In this document: piece by piece, positions 44,785 to 57,206 of the stretch
Position numbering within the stretch: position 1 is the first letter of the stretch
Layout: every line of letters begins with the position of its first letter
NCBI RefSeq assembly: GCF_001625195.1
Contig: NC_054390.1
Coordinates: 558,001-622,000, forward strand
Direction: 5' to 3'
Length of the DNA stretch: 64,000 bases
Origin: Drechmeria coniospora
Taxonomy: Eukaryota > Ascomycota > Sordariomycetes > Hypocreales > Ophiocordycipitaceae
The notes under the pieces: generated by a model
The model's input: only the letters and a program-made list of their open reading frames with translations
Database searches by the model: none
What the model was told of the DNA's origin: nothing
Position numbers and translations under genes: made by a program

Positions 44785-44925
44785 CACGGCAGTACTGCGT
44801 GGGTGAGTACTCCGGAGGTGCACATTCTAGGCACTGTAATAACAAGTATTTCTTGTACTTGGGCATACTTGGGTGTACTCGGGAGGTGTATACTCTAGGT
44901 ACTGTAAAAACAAGTATTTCCTGTA
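44785..44925. repeat. about 68-bp tandem duplication
   Basis: GTACTCSGGAGGTG followed by TCTAGGCACTGTAATAACAA and GTATTTCTTGTACT occurs twice in succession with a few substitutions. Confidence 0.85.
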
Positions 44926-45596
44926 CTCGCATACAAGTACTGTACATGAAATGCACAGTGCTGCCATACAGATTGGAGGCATGTGCTTGTAGGCTCGTAG
45001 GTACAAGCTCCTGTACTTTAAAGTGCCTACCAGTCCTACGGAGTACCAAAGGAAAAAGTACATGTAGGTACTTGTACTCCGTAATGTGCACGTATATGTA
45101 TACAGGCGCTAAAGCCCAACCCGATAACCAACACGACGACTATAAGCAAGCAAGTAGTACATGCATGTTCCCTTGGACGGAGTACATGTACTCACAAGGT
45201 ACATCGGGTGGACCATGACCTGTGTACCGGATGCCAAATACTTTGTACTGTACTTACTAGTACTGTACTTACTAGTACTTACTTTGTACTGTACTAATGG
45301 ACAACGCCTGTCCTCATGGACGACGCCAAATGCTTGCAGGATGCATCATCACTTCTCGTCATCCTCACGCCGTCACACGACACGACCGACTCCACCTCGC
45401 AGCGCGGCAGTGAGCATACTGTACGCATCCGTAACTTGCATCATCGTCGGATGCTCCCAAACCCAACGCCGTCGTCCTTGACACCCATCCTCGCCACGGA
45501 CGGAGACGGACGGTCCCATACTCGGGCCAACAGCAGGCAGCAGCCGTGCCGCTTCACCCCCAGGCGCATAAACGCACGGCTCGAGGACCGGCGGAC

Positions 45597-46682
45597 ATGG
45601 CACCGCCGCCCGAAATCGCCATCCCCTCGACGAGCGTCTCGGACGAAGGCTCCTCCAAGCCCTTTACCCTCTACAACATCACGCTCCGCCTCCCGCTCCG
45701 GTCGTACGTCGTGCAGAAGCGATACTCGGACTTTTCCCAGCTCCATGGCACCCTCGTCGAGCTCGTCGGCGCGCCGCCCCCGGCGCCGCTTCCGGCCAAG
45801 CACTGGCTCAAGTCGACGGTCAACTCGGCCGAGCTCACGAGGCATCGGCAGACGAGCCTCGAGACCTACCTCCGGACCATCGCCGAGACGCCCGACCGTC
45901 GATGGCGGGACACGGCCGCCTGGAGAGCCTTCCTCGGCCTGCCGAGCGCGAGCGCCAACAACTCGGCCGCGTCGGCCGCCGGCATGGCGGTGAACGCGGC
46001 GGCCGGGGCGGCGGACCCGGGCACCTGGCTCGACATGCACCGCGAGCTGAAGCAGTGCCTCCACGAGGCTCGCCAGTGCCTCTCCAGAAGGGACGGAGCG
46101 TCGCACGCGGGCGACGGCACCGCCGCGGCCGAGGCCGGCGCGTCGGCGAAGCGGGCGCTCGTCAAGGCCGGCAACGTCATCGCCGCCCTCGCCGACGGCC
46201 TGCGCAAGGTGCAGGAGTCGAAACGGCTCGGCGACGGAGAGCTGCGACGGCGACGGGACCTCGTCTCCTCGGCTCGCATGGAGCGCAACGGTCTGGAAAA
46301 GCTGGCGAGCGACATGGCGAGCCCGCCGTCGTCCGACGCCGACCGCCGCGGCCAGGGCTCGTCGTGTGCGGCCGAGAAGACGGGTCTGCCGGGCCGCGGG
46401 TGCAAGCCGGGCGGTCGCGTGCTCGGCGCGCCGCCGGCGGAGACGGACGAGACGCGGGAGCTCGACAACCAGGGCATCCTGATGCTGCAGAGGCGCGAGA
46501 TGGAGGCGCAGGACGAGCAGGTGGAGCAGCTCGCCGCCATCATCCGGCGCCAGAAGGAGATGGGGCTCAAGATCAACGAGGAGGTCGAGGCCCACGGCGA
46601 GATGCTCGACCGCCTGGACCAGGACGTGACGCGCGTCGACGGCAAGCTCCGCGTGGCCAACGACCGCGTCAAGAGGATGTGA
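45597..46682 (+). CDS. Vam7-like PX-domain Qc-SNARE
   Basis: Single exon, 361 aa from the ATG at 45597 (MAPPPEIAIPSTSV); an upstream in-frame ATG at 45546 would add 17 unlike residues. The PX domain spans about 5-125, with FTLYNITLRLPLRSYVVQKR, YSDFSQLH and the AAWRAFLG end, which binds PI3P on vacuole membranes. The C-terminal SNARE helix (about 300-361, LQRREMEAQDEQVEQLAAII through LRVANDRVKRM) is the Qc-type coil used in vacuole fusion. By alignment with the yeast Vam7 pattern, the zero-layer position, normally Gln, is His333 here (codon CAC at 46593). Vam7 has no membrane anchor, but after the TGA at 46680-46682 the same frame continues 47 codons with a hydrophobic segment. Identity is confident; these two oddities need transcript evidence. 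Confidence 0.88.
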   Translation: MAPPPEIAIPSTSVSDEGSSKPFTLYNITLRLPLRSYVVQKRYSDFSQLHGTLVELVGAPPPAPLPAKHWLKSTVNSAELTRHRQTSLETYLRTIAETPDRRWRDTAAWRAFLGLPSASANNSAASAAGMAVNAAAGAADPGTWLDMHRELKQCLHEARQCLSRRDGASHAGDGTAAAEAGASAKRALVKAGNVIAALADGLRKVQESKRLGDGELRRRRDLVSSARMERNGLEKLASDMASPPSSDADRRGQGSSCAAEKTGLPGRGCKPGGRVLGAPPAETDETRELDNQGILMLQRREMEAQDEQVEQLAAIIRRQKEMGLKINEEVEAHGEMLDRLDQDVTRVDGKLRVANDRVKRM

Positions 46683-46826
46683 CTCGCCGCCGCCGAGGCC
46701 GCGCTGAGATGGGTGCTGCTGTCCTTTCAGGTGGTCATCTGGTGGACGTGGGTGGCGCGGACGCTCGTCGACGCCGTCGCTTGGCTCTGCGAGATGTTTC
46801 TTGTCGTGCTGGGAGTGGACCATTAG
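46683..46826 (+). other. in-frame hydrophobic extension downstream of the SNARE stop codon
   Basis: After the UGA the frame reads 47 sense codons to TAG at 46824-46826. The peptide begins LAAAEAALRW and continues VLLSFQVVIWWTWVARTLVD and AVAWLCEMFLVVLGVDH, resembling a C-terminal membrane anchor. The base after the stop is C (UGA CUC). Readthrough, an unseen splice form or chance are all possible. Confidence 0.35.
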
Positions 46827-46845
46827 CATGCGAGTTTGGCTTTTG

Positions 46846-46955
46846 ACATGGATACGAGTTGATGGGAAATGCATACATTTGACATGGATACGAGTTGATG
46901 GGAAATGCATACATTTGACATGCATACGAGTTGATGGGAAATGCATACATTTGAA
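46846..46955. repeat. 36-bp tandem repeat, three copies
   Basis: The unit contains TTGACATGGATACGAGTTGA and TGGGAAATGCATACAT. Confidence 0.95.
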
Positions 46956-47148
46956 CGGCGGCGAGAAGCTGTCCTGTTTCGAGCAGCTTGAGCGTTGAGC
47001 TGGGCGAGGATGAGCGTGCCCCTCGCTCCCGTGACATCAACGTTGCCCAGTACCTGTAATTACAGGGGCGAGTATGCAGTTGCACAATGATATTGCAGCG
47101 GAAAGATGACAAACACGGTATATTAGTTGTGCGCCTGTTCTACAGTAT

Positions 47149-47333
47149 ACGAAATATATTCTCTACCAGTTCTATGCTAAATATATTCTCTACCAGTTCT
47201 ATGCTAAATATATTCTCTACCAGTTCTATGCTGAATATATTCTCTACCAGTTCTATGCTGAATATATTCTCTACCAGTTCTATGCTGAATATATTCTCTA
47301 CCAGTTCTATACTAAATATATTCTCTACATGTT
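47149..47333. repeat. 27-bp tandem repeat, seven copies
   Basis: The unit contains AATATATTCTCTACCAGTTC then TATGCTA. A plus-strand frame across it gives a NIFSTSSML repeat with no start context, so it is not called a gene. Confidence 0.95.
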
Positions 47334-48715
47334 CCTGTATTCAAGCACATACAACTTGATAAAATATATGCGTATAAATGCATGCATGCACATCTACATA
47401 CATCTCTACCTGTACTCCGTGGCATCTACAGTATTCGTCCCAATCTCGCCATGGAATGGAGTCGTCAGCCTGCTCGTATTGCTCGACGTCAGTCTTGTCG
47501 AGGTCATCTCGGCGTGACGAGCAGCGTCGGCCACCCTCGACATCCAAAGGTGATGCCGTCCCAGTCAGTTCAACCAAGTTCTAATGCCGCTCATGCCCCC
47601 TTCGCGGCGCAACCAGCAAGTCCATGAATTTACTCTACAGTGTACGGAGTAGTAACTGCAAATATTTGTAGTTGCACTTACTCAACCAAGTACATTTCAA
47701 CTTGTGCATGCATTTGGATGGTGCAGAGCTGGTGCGTGAGGCCCAACTCGCATCTGGCGGGGCTGCCAGTCCACTGTGGATTTCATCTCGCGAGGGTTGT
47801 CCCGGCAACAGAGCCTGAATGGAGACCATCCCAGGCCGACGGCAATAACGTGCAAACATGCAAACAGTGCTCACGACACGGAGCATTATTTAATATTGCT
47901 TGGTTGGCTGCCATCGACAACGCTTCAGGGTTCAAGATCCCTCATGTCTTTGTCGTCATAGGTCGGGAGAAACGTCCATTTCCCACTTCGAGAAACGTCC
48001 ATTTCCCACTTCCTCCTTCTGCCCCCCCGGCCCCTGTCCCCTTCTCTCGTCTCGTCTCCTCGCACGGCGGCTGCTGATGCACTCGTGCTCGCACAGCAAG
48101 CTCCTGGACCAGGGCGCGAGCTCGGCGAGGAGTGCGATTCGTCCGTCGTCGCGTTGCCGGGATGCTCGCCTGCTGTGGAGTTTCTGCACGCGGCGACGGT
48201 GAGGCGACGGCAGAAGCAAGCAGCAGCATCGTCGCCGTGATTCGTGACGGCCCATGATTGGGCGTCTGCGTGGATGCGAATGTGCCCATGGTGTGACGGG
48301 TGATGAGTTCACTCATTGGTCCCCTCGATGATGATTTTGCACCGAGCACTCGCATGGGATGGTGAAGGAGAGGTTGCCGTTCATTTCATCGTGACCATGA
48401 GGCCGATCCGAAACAACGTCCAGCAGCCATCGAAGCCTCGAGACGCGAGGATTCAGCGCATCCGCCGCCCCTACAACTCGCCCAAACATCACCCAAACAC
48501 ACTCCCACAGGCCCAGCTAGAAGCCCGCTAGTGGCCCGGCTAGTGGCCCCGGTACCTACTAACTTGCAGTACACTGTACAGCCTGTAAGTACAGCGCTTA
48601 GGTCCCGCTAGAGACCCTGCTGGCGCCCCGCCTCCGCGCTGATCGAGCCTGGCCCTTTTGGTGCATCTTGACCCCCCGCGACTTTTTTTTGGGCCCCTGT
48701 TAGCCTATGCCTCTG

Positions 48716-48765
48716 CTTGTGCTGTGCTGTGCTGTGCTGTGCTGTGCTGTGCTGTGCTGTGCTGC
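48716..48765. repeat. (GCTGT)n microsatellite
   Basis: About nine pentanucleotide units. Confidence 0.95.
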
Positions 48766-49248
48766 CATGGCAGGCTTGGGTAAACAACCCTCGTCCTTCC
48801 CACCTCGCCACTTCTTCTCTGGCAAAATCAAAATCAAATCTCGCCTCCCCTTTCACAACCTCATCGTCCCCTTTCACAACCTCATCGTCTCTGCTAACCT
48901 CTCTCCGTGCTGCGGCATCGACAACTTTTCCATCGCTCTTGGCGTCCGTGTTGCCTTCATCGCAGCAGCTTCTTCATTCGTCACCGTCCTTTGCCCTCTG
49001 CCCCTTTGTTTTCTTCGAGCCCGTCGTTGCCCTGATCCTTTGCCACGCACCTGGAGCTCCATCTCGGTGAGCCTCCGTCTTGTCCGAACCGTCCGTCAGC
49101 TTCTGACCCTGAACAGGAGTCTTCTTCTCGACGTCCCATGGCATTTTCCGTGTCCCCCTAGACGAAGGCGATTCGACCGAGCTGCCATCCGTTCCGAGCT
49201 CCTCAACGCATAGGCACCCAGCACCTCTTCGGCCCTCGAAAGGTCGTC

Positions 49249-51108
49249 ATGGGTGCACCTCCGCCGCCTCCGCCGCACGGCGAGACGCCCAAGTCGTCGG
49301 GCTTGCCGCCTGGCAAGTATGACATCTTCGTCATCCCCGAGCATTCGGCCGGCTCGGGCTTCCTCTACCTGCCGTCGTTGCAGCCCAGCGTCAACAGCTT
49401 TGCCGCCGGCTTCGCCTCGGCCCTCATCCTCGTTGCCCTCTTCCAGACCATGGCTCCGGCCTTTCGAGCCTGGTGGGATAGCTTCCAGGGCATGGGCAAC
49501 ATGGGCATCACCCTGCTCGTCCTCGGCGTCGGCTTCGGAGCCTGGGCCTTGGGACGGACGCAAAACGACGCCCCGCCGTCGCACGGCACGTCGGCGTCAT
49601 CCGGCGCAGGCCCGGGAGGCTTCGGCTCGTCCACTTCGACGCCTCCCCCGAATGCCGACGCCCCCCCTCCCCCCTCACACGGCAGCGGTCCTGCTCCTCC
49701 GCCAAGAGGAAACCCCGCGCCGCCCCCGCCTCAGCCGGAGAAGCCCAAGGCGGCGTGGAATCAACGGTCGACTCCGCAGCCGGAACCCGCGAGCAAGGGA
49801 TCCTGGGAGAAGGCGCGCGAGGAGACGAGAAGGAAGGAAGAGGAGCGCAAGGCGAAGGAGACGGAGCAGAAACGACGCGACGAGGCGGCCAAGCGACTGG
49901 CAGAGCTCCGCGCCAAGGAAGCATCCGAGAGAGCCGAGAGAGAAAAGGAGCGGGAGCGGAGAGAAAAGGAGGCCGAGCAGAAGAAGAGGGAGGCCGAGGA
50001 AAAGGCGGCGCGCGAAAAGGAGAGGGCGGCGGCGGAGGAGAGGACGAGGGCAGAGGCGGCGGCGGCGGGCGCGAGGAGTGCGAATCGTGTCGGCAGCTCC
50101 TACGCCTACTCGGCCGTCGGCGAAAAGACCAGCATGTGGCCCAACGGACGGCCCGCCGCCGCCTCCTCCTCCCACTCGGCCGCCTCCTCGCCGTCGAGGA
50201 ATCCGCCGAGTCCCGGAAAGCCCCCGGCACCGACGGCCAAGACGTACGTGAGCACCGACGACGACGCCCACTCCTTCAGGCCGTACGACCGCCCGACGAG
50301 CGCGCGAAGGGGACGCTCCGAGTCGTCAATGGGCGGCTCCGAGGCGTCCTGGGCTCCCTCGCACACGACGGCCCGCACGACGCCTCCGCCGTCGGAGCGC
50401 GGTCCTTATTCCACGAAGGATCCCGACAAGATTGTCATCCAGGCCGTCTACCTTTTCATGAACCAATTCGCCAAGACGCCTGCCAGTCAGCTCCTTTCCG
50501 GCGTCGGCTCCGTCACCGACGGCCTCGTTCTGCGCCTCACCACCGAGGGTCTCTTCATCGACGACGACGTCCGCGGCGTGCCCCAGCGAGAGTGGGACGT
50601 CAAGGCTTGGACGCTCAAAAACATCGAGGTATGGTGCCCCCCGCACTGCTTGACTTCTTCTGCGTCTGCTTCGAACCCGACCGCCGGCGCCAAGAGCCCC
50701 CCCCATTTGCTTTACAAGATGGCCACGGCCCGCCGCAACTTGGACCGCGACGCCGCCAAGGTCCTCACCGGTGAGGATGCCGACGCGTACCTCGCCGACC
50801 TGCTTCGTTCTTGCAAAAACTGCTGCCGACTTGGCCTGTGCGAACGAACCTTTCAGAATACTAACATTCAACTTCCTTCCGGCCAGACTGGACGGTGGAA
50901 CGCCAAGGGACTGCACGTCCTCCGCGCGACGATTCGCGACCAGGAAGCCAAGCGATACCTCTTCGTCTTGGACGAGGCGGAGAGCTGGAAGGTGGCCGTC
51001 GGACTGCAGCGCCTGCGTCGGGGCACACAGGTCCGCCAGCTCGGCGTCGGCGGCATGTCGGCGTCTGATGCCCGCGCGACGCTCGAGATGTTGGGTTGGG
51101 GCGAGTGA
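49249..51108 (+). CDS. proline-rich, coiled-coil membrane protein of unknown function
   Basis: Open frame of 619 aa from the ATG at 49249. Residues 1-40 are Pro/Gly-rich. Two hydrophobic segments occur at about 48-68 (FAAGFASALILVALFQTM) and 84-102 (MGITLLVLGVGFGAWALG). A Pro-rich linker is followed by a strongly charged coiled coil at about 185-280 (Lys/Arg/Glu-rich, with RREKEAEQKKREAEEK), then a low-complexity part, then a globular C-terminal domain at about 385-619 with DKIVIQAVYLFMNQFAKTPA, LTTEGLFIDDDVRGVP and YLFVLDEAESWKVAVGLQRL. I know no function for this arrangement. The intervals 50631-50719 and about 50855-50886 look partly intron-like (the latter has TACTAAC before CCGGCCAG), so the C-terminal third may be spliced differently from the continuous frame shown. 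It is convergent with the Akr1 gene. Confidence 0.75.
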   Translation: MGAPPPPPPHGETPKSSGLPPGKYDIFVIPEHSAGSGFLYLPSLQPSVNSFAAGFASALILVALFQTMAPAFRAWWDSFQGMGNMGITLLVLGVGFGAWALGRTQNDAPPSHGTSASSGAGPGGFGSSTSTPPPNADAPPPPSHGSGPAPPPRGNPAPPPPQPEKPKAAWNQRSTPQPEPASKGSWEKAREETRRKEEERKAKETEQKRRDEAAKRLAELRAKEASERAEREKERERREKEAEQKKREAEEKAAREKERAAAEERTRAEAAAAGARSANRVGSSYAYSAVGEKTSMWPNGRPAAASSSHSAASSPSRNPPSPGKPPAPTAKTYVSTDDDAHSFRPYDRPTSARRGRSESSMGGSEASWAPSHTTARTTPPPSERGPYSTKDPDKIVIQAVYLFMNQFAKTPASQLLSGVGSVTDGLVLRLTTEGLFIDDDVRGVPQREWDVKAWTLKNIEVWCPPHCLTSSASASNPTAGAKSPPHLLYKMATARRNLDRDAAKVLTGEDADAYLADLLRSCKNCCRLGLCERTFQNTNIQLPSGQTGRWNAKGLHVLRATIRDQEAKRYLFVLDEAESWKVAVGLQRLRRGTQVRQLGVGGMSASDARATLEMLGWGE

Positions 51109-51740
51109 CGGCTGGGACATCGAGGGGGGAGGAGAGCCTGCTATATATGCGCCGAGTCATGGGCGAGAGGTTGCCGATTCGGCGTTGGGGCCGTTGTTGG
51201 AATGCGGGTGCATCGCAGACGAAGCGCAACGACTCGCACATGGCCCACTGGCCACCGCCGTTAGACATTCCATTCGTTATACCCCAGTCCATGGAGGAAT
51301 GCAATATTTCTGTACAGTACGGCTGTACGCATGTATACATGTATGTTTCTGTCTGGAAATAAGAAGATATGTGCGGCACCTCTACGAGGCTGTGAACTTG
51401 GCACTAGGAATTCGACATGGCGACGCTTGCTCTCCTACTCGACACCACACTGGCCTGGCATTGCACTTTTGGTCCAACCTTTTTTGGGTCCAGAATGAGG
51501 AGACATACTCAAATCGAGCATCGACACAGCCGTTTCGAAATCGCCGAGCTCCCATCATGGTCACGGTGAAATGCAAATGGTATCACGACAGTCAATGTAC
51601 ATGTATATGTCAGCCGTTTGCTCTACCATCATCAGTCGTAGACGGTCATCCTTGAGCAGGTTGGCCGTGACAAGCATGGATGCTCGCACCTGCAGCGTGC
51701 ACGCTCTGATACATGACAAGCGGCTGCTGTGCCCCGAGCC
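51109..51740. other. 3' intergenic region between convergent genes
   Basis: 632 bp without coding character; probably the two 3' untranslated regions. Confidence 0.5.
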
Positions 51741-54432
<2,692 letters not shown>

Positions 54433-55094
54433 GTACCGATGCTGTCGAGGCAGACTCTGCCGTCACCGCCGTCACCGAGGGAGGGAGGGATTTGGACGGC
54501 GACCGCCAAGTCTCCGCGGTTTGGACGGAAAGGGCGAAACGGACACGACCTTTGTTGAGCTCGCTACTGCCGTCTGCGCATGTTGCTGGAAGGGATTGGG
54601 CTCGAAGAGATCAAGGGACGGCTTGATGGAGAGTGAGGCCGTACACGAGTCGAGGATGGTGCCAGCAAGGCCAGACGGCAAAAGACGTGCCTGTTGTCAG
54701 TAGACTTTCGACTGCCAAGCTGGATGCTCTGTAATGCAGGGCAAACAGCGAGCGAGCTCAACCATGCCTCCAGAAGTGGCCTAGCCTGGACGTGGTGGCG
54801 GAGCTCAATTCTGAGGAGTACAAGTACTTATTTCCGCTCGTGAACAGTCTGGAAATGTCCGTACCGAGACTTGAGCGTGCACTGTTCTGACACTGTACTG
54901 GTAGTGCTGCAAGAACTTGCATGTACAAAGTGCCGCAAGTAACAATACACCTATTTACAAGTACCGGTACACGCAAGGGCAACGTGCGGAAAAATTACAG
55001 CATGGAAATTGCCAACTAAAGGATGCCTTTTAGTATAATTAAATGCAAAGTCCTGCCATGTCAGTATTAGCGGTCCCTAGGTATCTACAGTAGA

Positions 55095-55220
55095 TGCCAG
55101 TGTACATGTACTGTCAGTGTACTTACGTGTACAGTACTGTCAGTGTACATGTACAGTACTGTCAGTGTACATGTACAGTACTGTCAGTGTACATGTACAG
55201 TACTGTCAGTGTACATGTAC
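55095..55220. repeat. 22-bp tandem repeat, about five copies
   Basis: The unit is GTCAGTGTACATGTACAGTA plus CT; it contains nested GTAC palindromes. Confidence 0.95.
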
Positions 55221-55299
55221 AGTCACTTGACAAAAGTGACGATTCAGTTTTGGTGGTGCTACCCCTAAAAATTGAATCTACATTTTTGCCACCCCACTG
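55220..55299. mobile_element. 80-bp miniature inverted-repeat element, copy B (inverted relative to copies A and C)
   Basis: Begins CAGTCACTTGACAAAAGTGA and ends TTTTTGCCACCCCACTG, with TA immediately outside both ends. Same 80-bp length as the other two copies. Confidence 0.85.
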
Positions 55300-55499
55300 T
55301 ACAAGTACAGTACTGTCAGTGTACATGTACTGTCAGTGTACGTGTACAATACAGTTCACCGTACAAGTAGGCGGTACTGCAGGAATCAAGTACTGTACAA
55401 CTCCTGGTACTGCAGGAATCAAGTACTGCACATCTCCTTACTTACGGTACATGTACTTACTCCGTGCTCTGTGCAACTGATACTATCAGCAGCAGGCTG

Positions 55500-55579
55500 T
55501 AGTGGGGTGGCAAAAATGTCGATTCAATTTGTAGGAGTAGCGCTACCAACACTGAATCGTCAATTTTGTCAAGTGACTA
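55500..55579. mobile_element. 80-bp miniature inverted-repeat element, copy C
   Basis: Begins TAGTGGGGTGGCAAAAATG and ends TTTTGTCAAGTGACTA, so both outermost bases carry C-to-T or G-to-A type changes against copy B. The flanking dinucleotides are no longer TA. Confidence 0.8.
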
Positions 55580-55908
55580 CTTACAGCACACTTAGTACCT
55601 GTAGCTGTGCTGTACTTGGCTGTACAGGTACCCATCGGCCAGCACAGATGGCACTATACCGCGCCTGGAAAGGCAGCTCTGCTGTGGCTGAACCTCGCCA
55701 TCTCATCCTTCATTTCGCGTGGCGTCGGACCGGAGCTCGTTCATCCGACGAGCATCCTGGATTCTTCCACACACCACGGCCTCTCTCGGCGACGATTCGC
55801 CATCGAACTGCGATAAAGGCTAACCCCCAGCACCATCGTCCCAGGCATTCATCGCCTTCATAACTGCCCGCTCGTTGCTGCCGCGGCCCTCGGCTGGCCC
55901 GCTCGACC

Positions 55909-56772
55909 ATGGCGTCCTTCACCTCGATCGTCGAGACTCTCATGACGCCGTCCCTCCCCGTCATCCTGTTCGGCATCCTCCTCGTCCTCGGCGCGCCGAT
56001 CCTCCTGCACGTCCTCCTCTCCTCGTCGGCGACCTACACGACGCCCCCGCTCGTCCTCCTCCTCGGGCCTCCGCAGGCGGGAAAGACGGCGCTGCTGACG
56101 CTCCTCGAGCGCGGTACCGTGCCGGCCAAGACGCACACGTCCCAGACGACGCAGTCGGTCGAGCTCAACGCCTCCCTCGACTCGGCCTCGAGCCGGTCGT
56201 TCCGCAACCACGAGGACGCGTCGGGGACGCATACCAAGTTCCTCCTCGTCGACACCCCCGGCCACGGCAAGCTGCGCAACGTCGCCGCGGCGAAGCTCGG
56301 CCGGGCCGAGAAGCTCAAGGCCGTCGTCTTCGTCGTCGACGCCGCCGCCCTCGGCGAGCCGGAGACGCTGGCGGCGACGGCCTCGTACCTCTACGACGTG
56401 CTGCTGCACCTCCAGAGGCGGGCCGGCGCCAAGGCCAAGGGGAAGGAGCAGGCGGCGATGCCGGTGCTCGTGGCCGCCAACAAGATGGATCTCTTCACGG
56501 CCCTGCCGGCGACCATGGTCAAGTCGCAGCTGGAGACGGAGCTCGGCCGGATCCGCGTCTCCCGGAGCAAGGGCCTGCTCGACTCGGGCGTCGGCATCGA
56601 CGAGATCGGCTCGGAGGAGCAGGATGCTTGGCTCGGCGAGTACGGGTCGGACAAGTTTTCCTTTGAACAGATGCGCGAGTTTGACATGGACGTCGACGTC
56701 TTGGGGGGCAGCGTCACGGCGCCCGAGGCCGACGTCGACAAATGGTGGTGGTGGATGGCCCAGAGGGTGTGA
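55909..56772 (+). CDS. signal recognition particle receptor subunit beta
   Basis: Single exon, 287 aa, ATG at 55909. An N-terminal membrane anchor at about 18-40 (LPVILFGILLVLGAPILLHV) is followed by a small GTPase domain (PF09439): LLLGPPQAGKTALL (P-loop), a switch region with HTSQTTQSVE, LLVDTPGHGKLR (the DxxG-type switch II) and VLVAANKMDLF (NKxD). It anchors the SRP receptor in the ER membrane so that ribosome-SRP complexes dock there. The C-terminus (KWWWWMAQRV) is unusually Trp-rich. It is convergent with the cystathionine beta-synthase gene. A decayed fragment of the same gene lies at about 44195-44340. Confidence 0.95.
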   Translation: MASFTSIVETLMTPSLPVILFGILLVLGAPILLHVLLSSSATYTTPPLVLLLGPPQAGKTALLTLLERGTVPAKTHTSQTTQSVELNASLDSASSRSFRNHEDASGTHTKFLLVDTPGHGKLRNVAAAKLGRAEKLKAVVFVVDAAALGEPETLAATASYLYDVLLHLQRRAGAKAKGKEQAAMPVLVAANKMDLFTALPATMVKSQLETELGRIRVSRSKGLLDSGVGIDEIGSEEQDAWLGEYGSDKFSFEQMREFDMDVDVLGGSVTAPEADVDKWWWWMAQRV

Positions 56773-57206
56773 GCCGTCGTCGGCCGAGTCAGTCCTTTTC
56801 TCTCTCGCGCGACCCCTACTTTTGGGGGGATAAAAGAAAACATGGGGGGGGTGGCATGGCGACGGCGCACGGTTCATTGTACGATACGCAAGCATGCCGC
56901 GGGCACCTCGCAGTTGCTCCTGGCACTCGTCATGTCATTGCCGGCCCCGTGGCCTCCTAGAATGCATCGTGCCTCGTGGCGCAGCCGCAGATGTTGAGTC
57001 GGCGAGCCACCCACCATTCCTCGACACCTTTTTCCTCCAGTTCATCAAGACAGACCGGAATGGCCCCCCGTAGCTACGCCTTGCCGCCGCCCCCCCCCCG
57101 TCGTCTTCGTTCCTCTTGCCATCGTTCTAGTCGTTGTCGCATGCCCGCTCGTCTCGTCACGAGAAAAACATCATGCACCGCTCGCTCGCGCTCGCTCGGC
57201 GGCCGC
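56773..57206. other. intergenic region between convergent genes
   Basis: 434 bp without coding character. Confidence 0.5.

Larger units (their letters stand above)
43783..45596. other. intergenic region with a gene relic, an inverted-repeat element and GTAC words
   Basis: No intact gene. It contains the SRP-receptor-beta-like relic, the 80-bp element, a 68-bp duplication and a GTAC-rich tract at 44340-45300. Confidence 0.5.
46827..49248. other. gene-free stretch
   Basis: Contains the 36-bp and 27-bp arrays and a GCTGT microsatellite. 47600-49200 has no credible gene; 48800-49248 is pyrimidine-rich and probably the promoter and leader of the next gene. Confidence 0.5.
54433..55908. other. 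divergent intergenic region with two inverted-repeat elements
   Basis: Lies between the Akr1 start and the SRP receptor beta start. It carries a 22-bp array, two copies of the 80-bp element and many GTAC words; 55650-55908 is likely the SRP receptor beta promoter. Confidence 0.55.
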
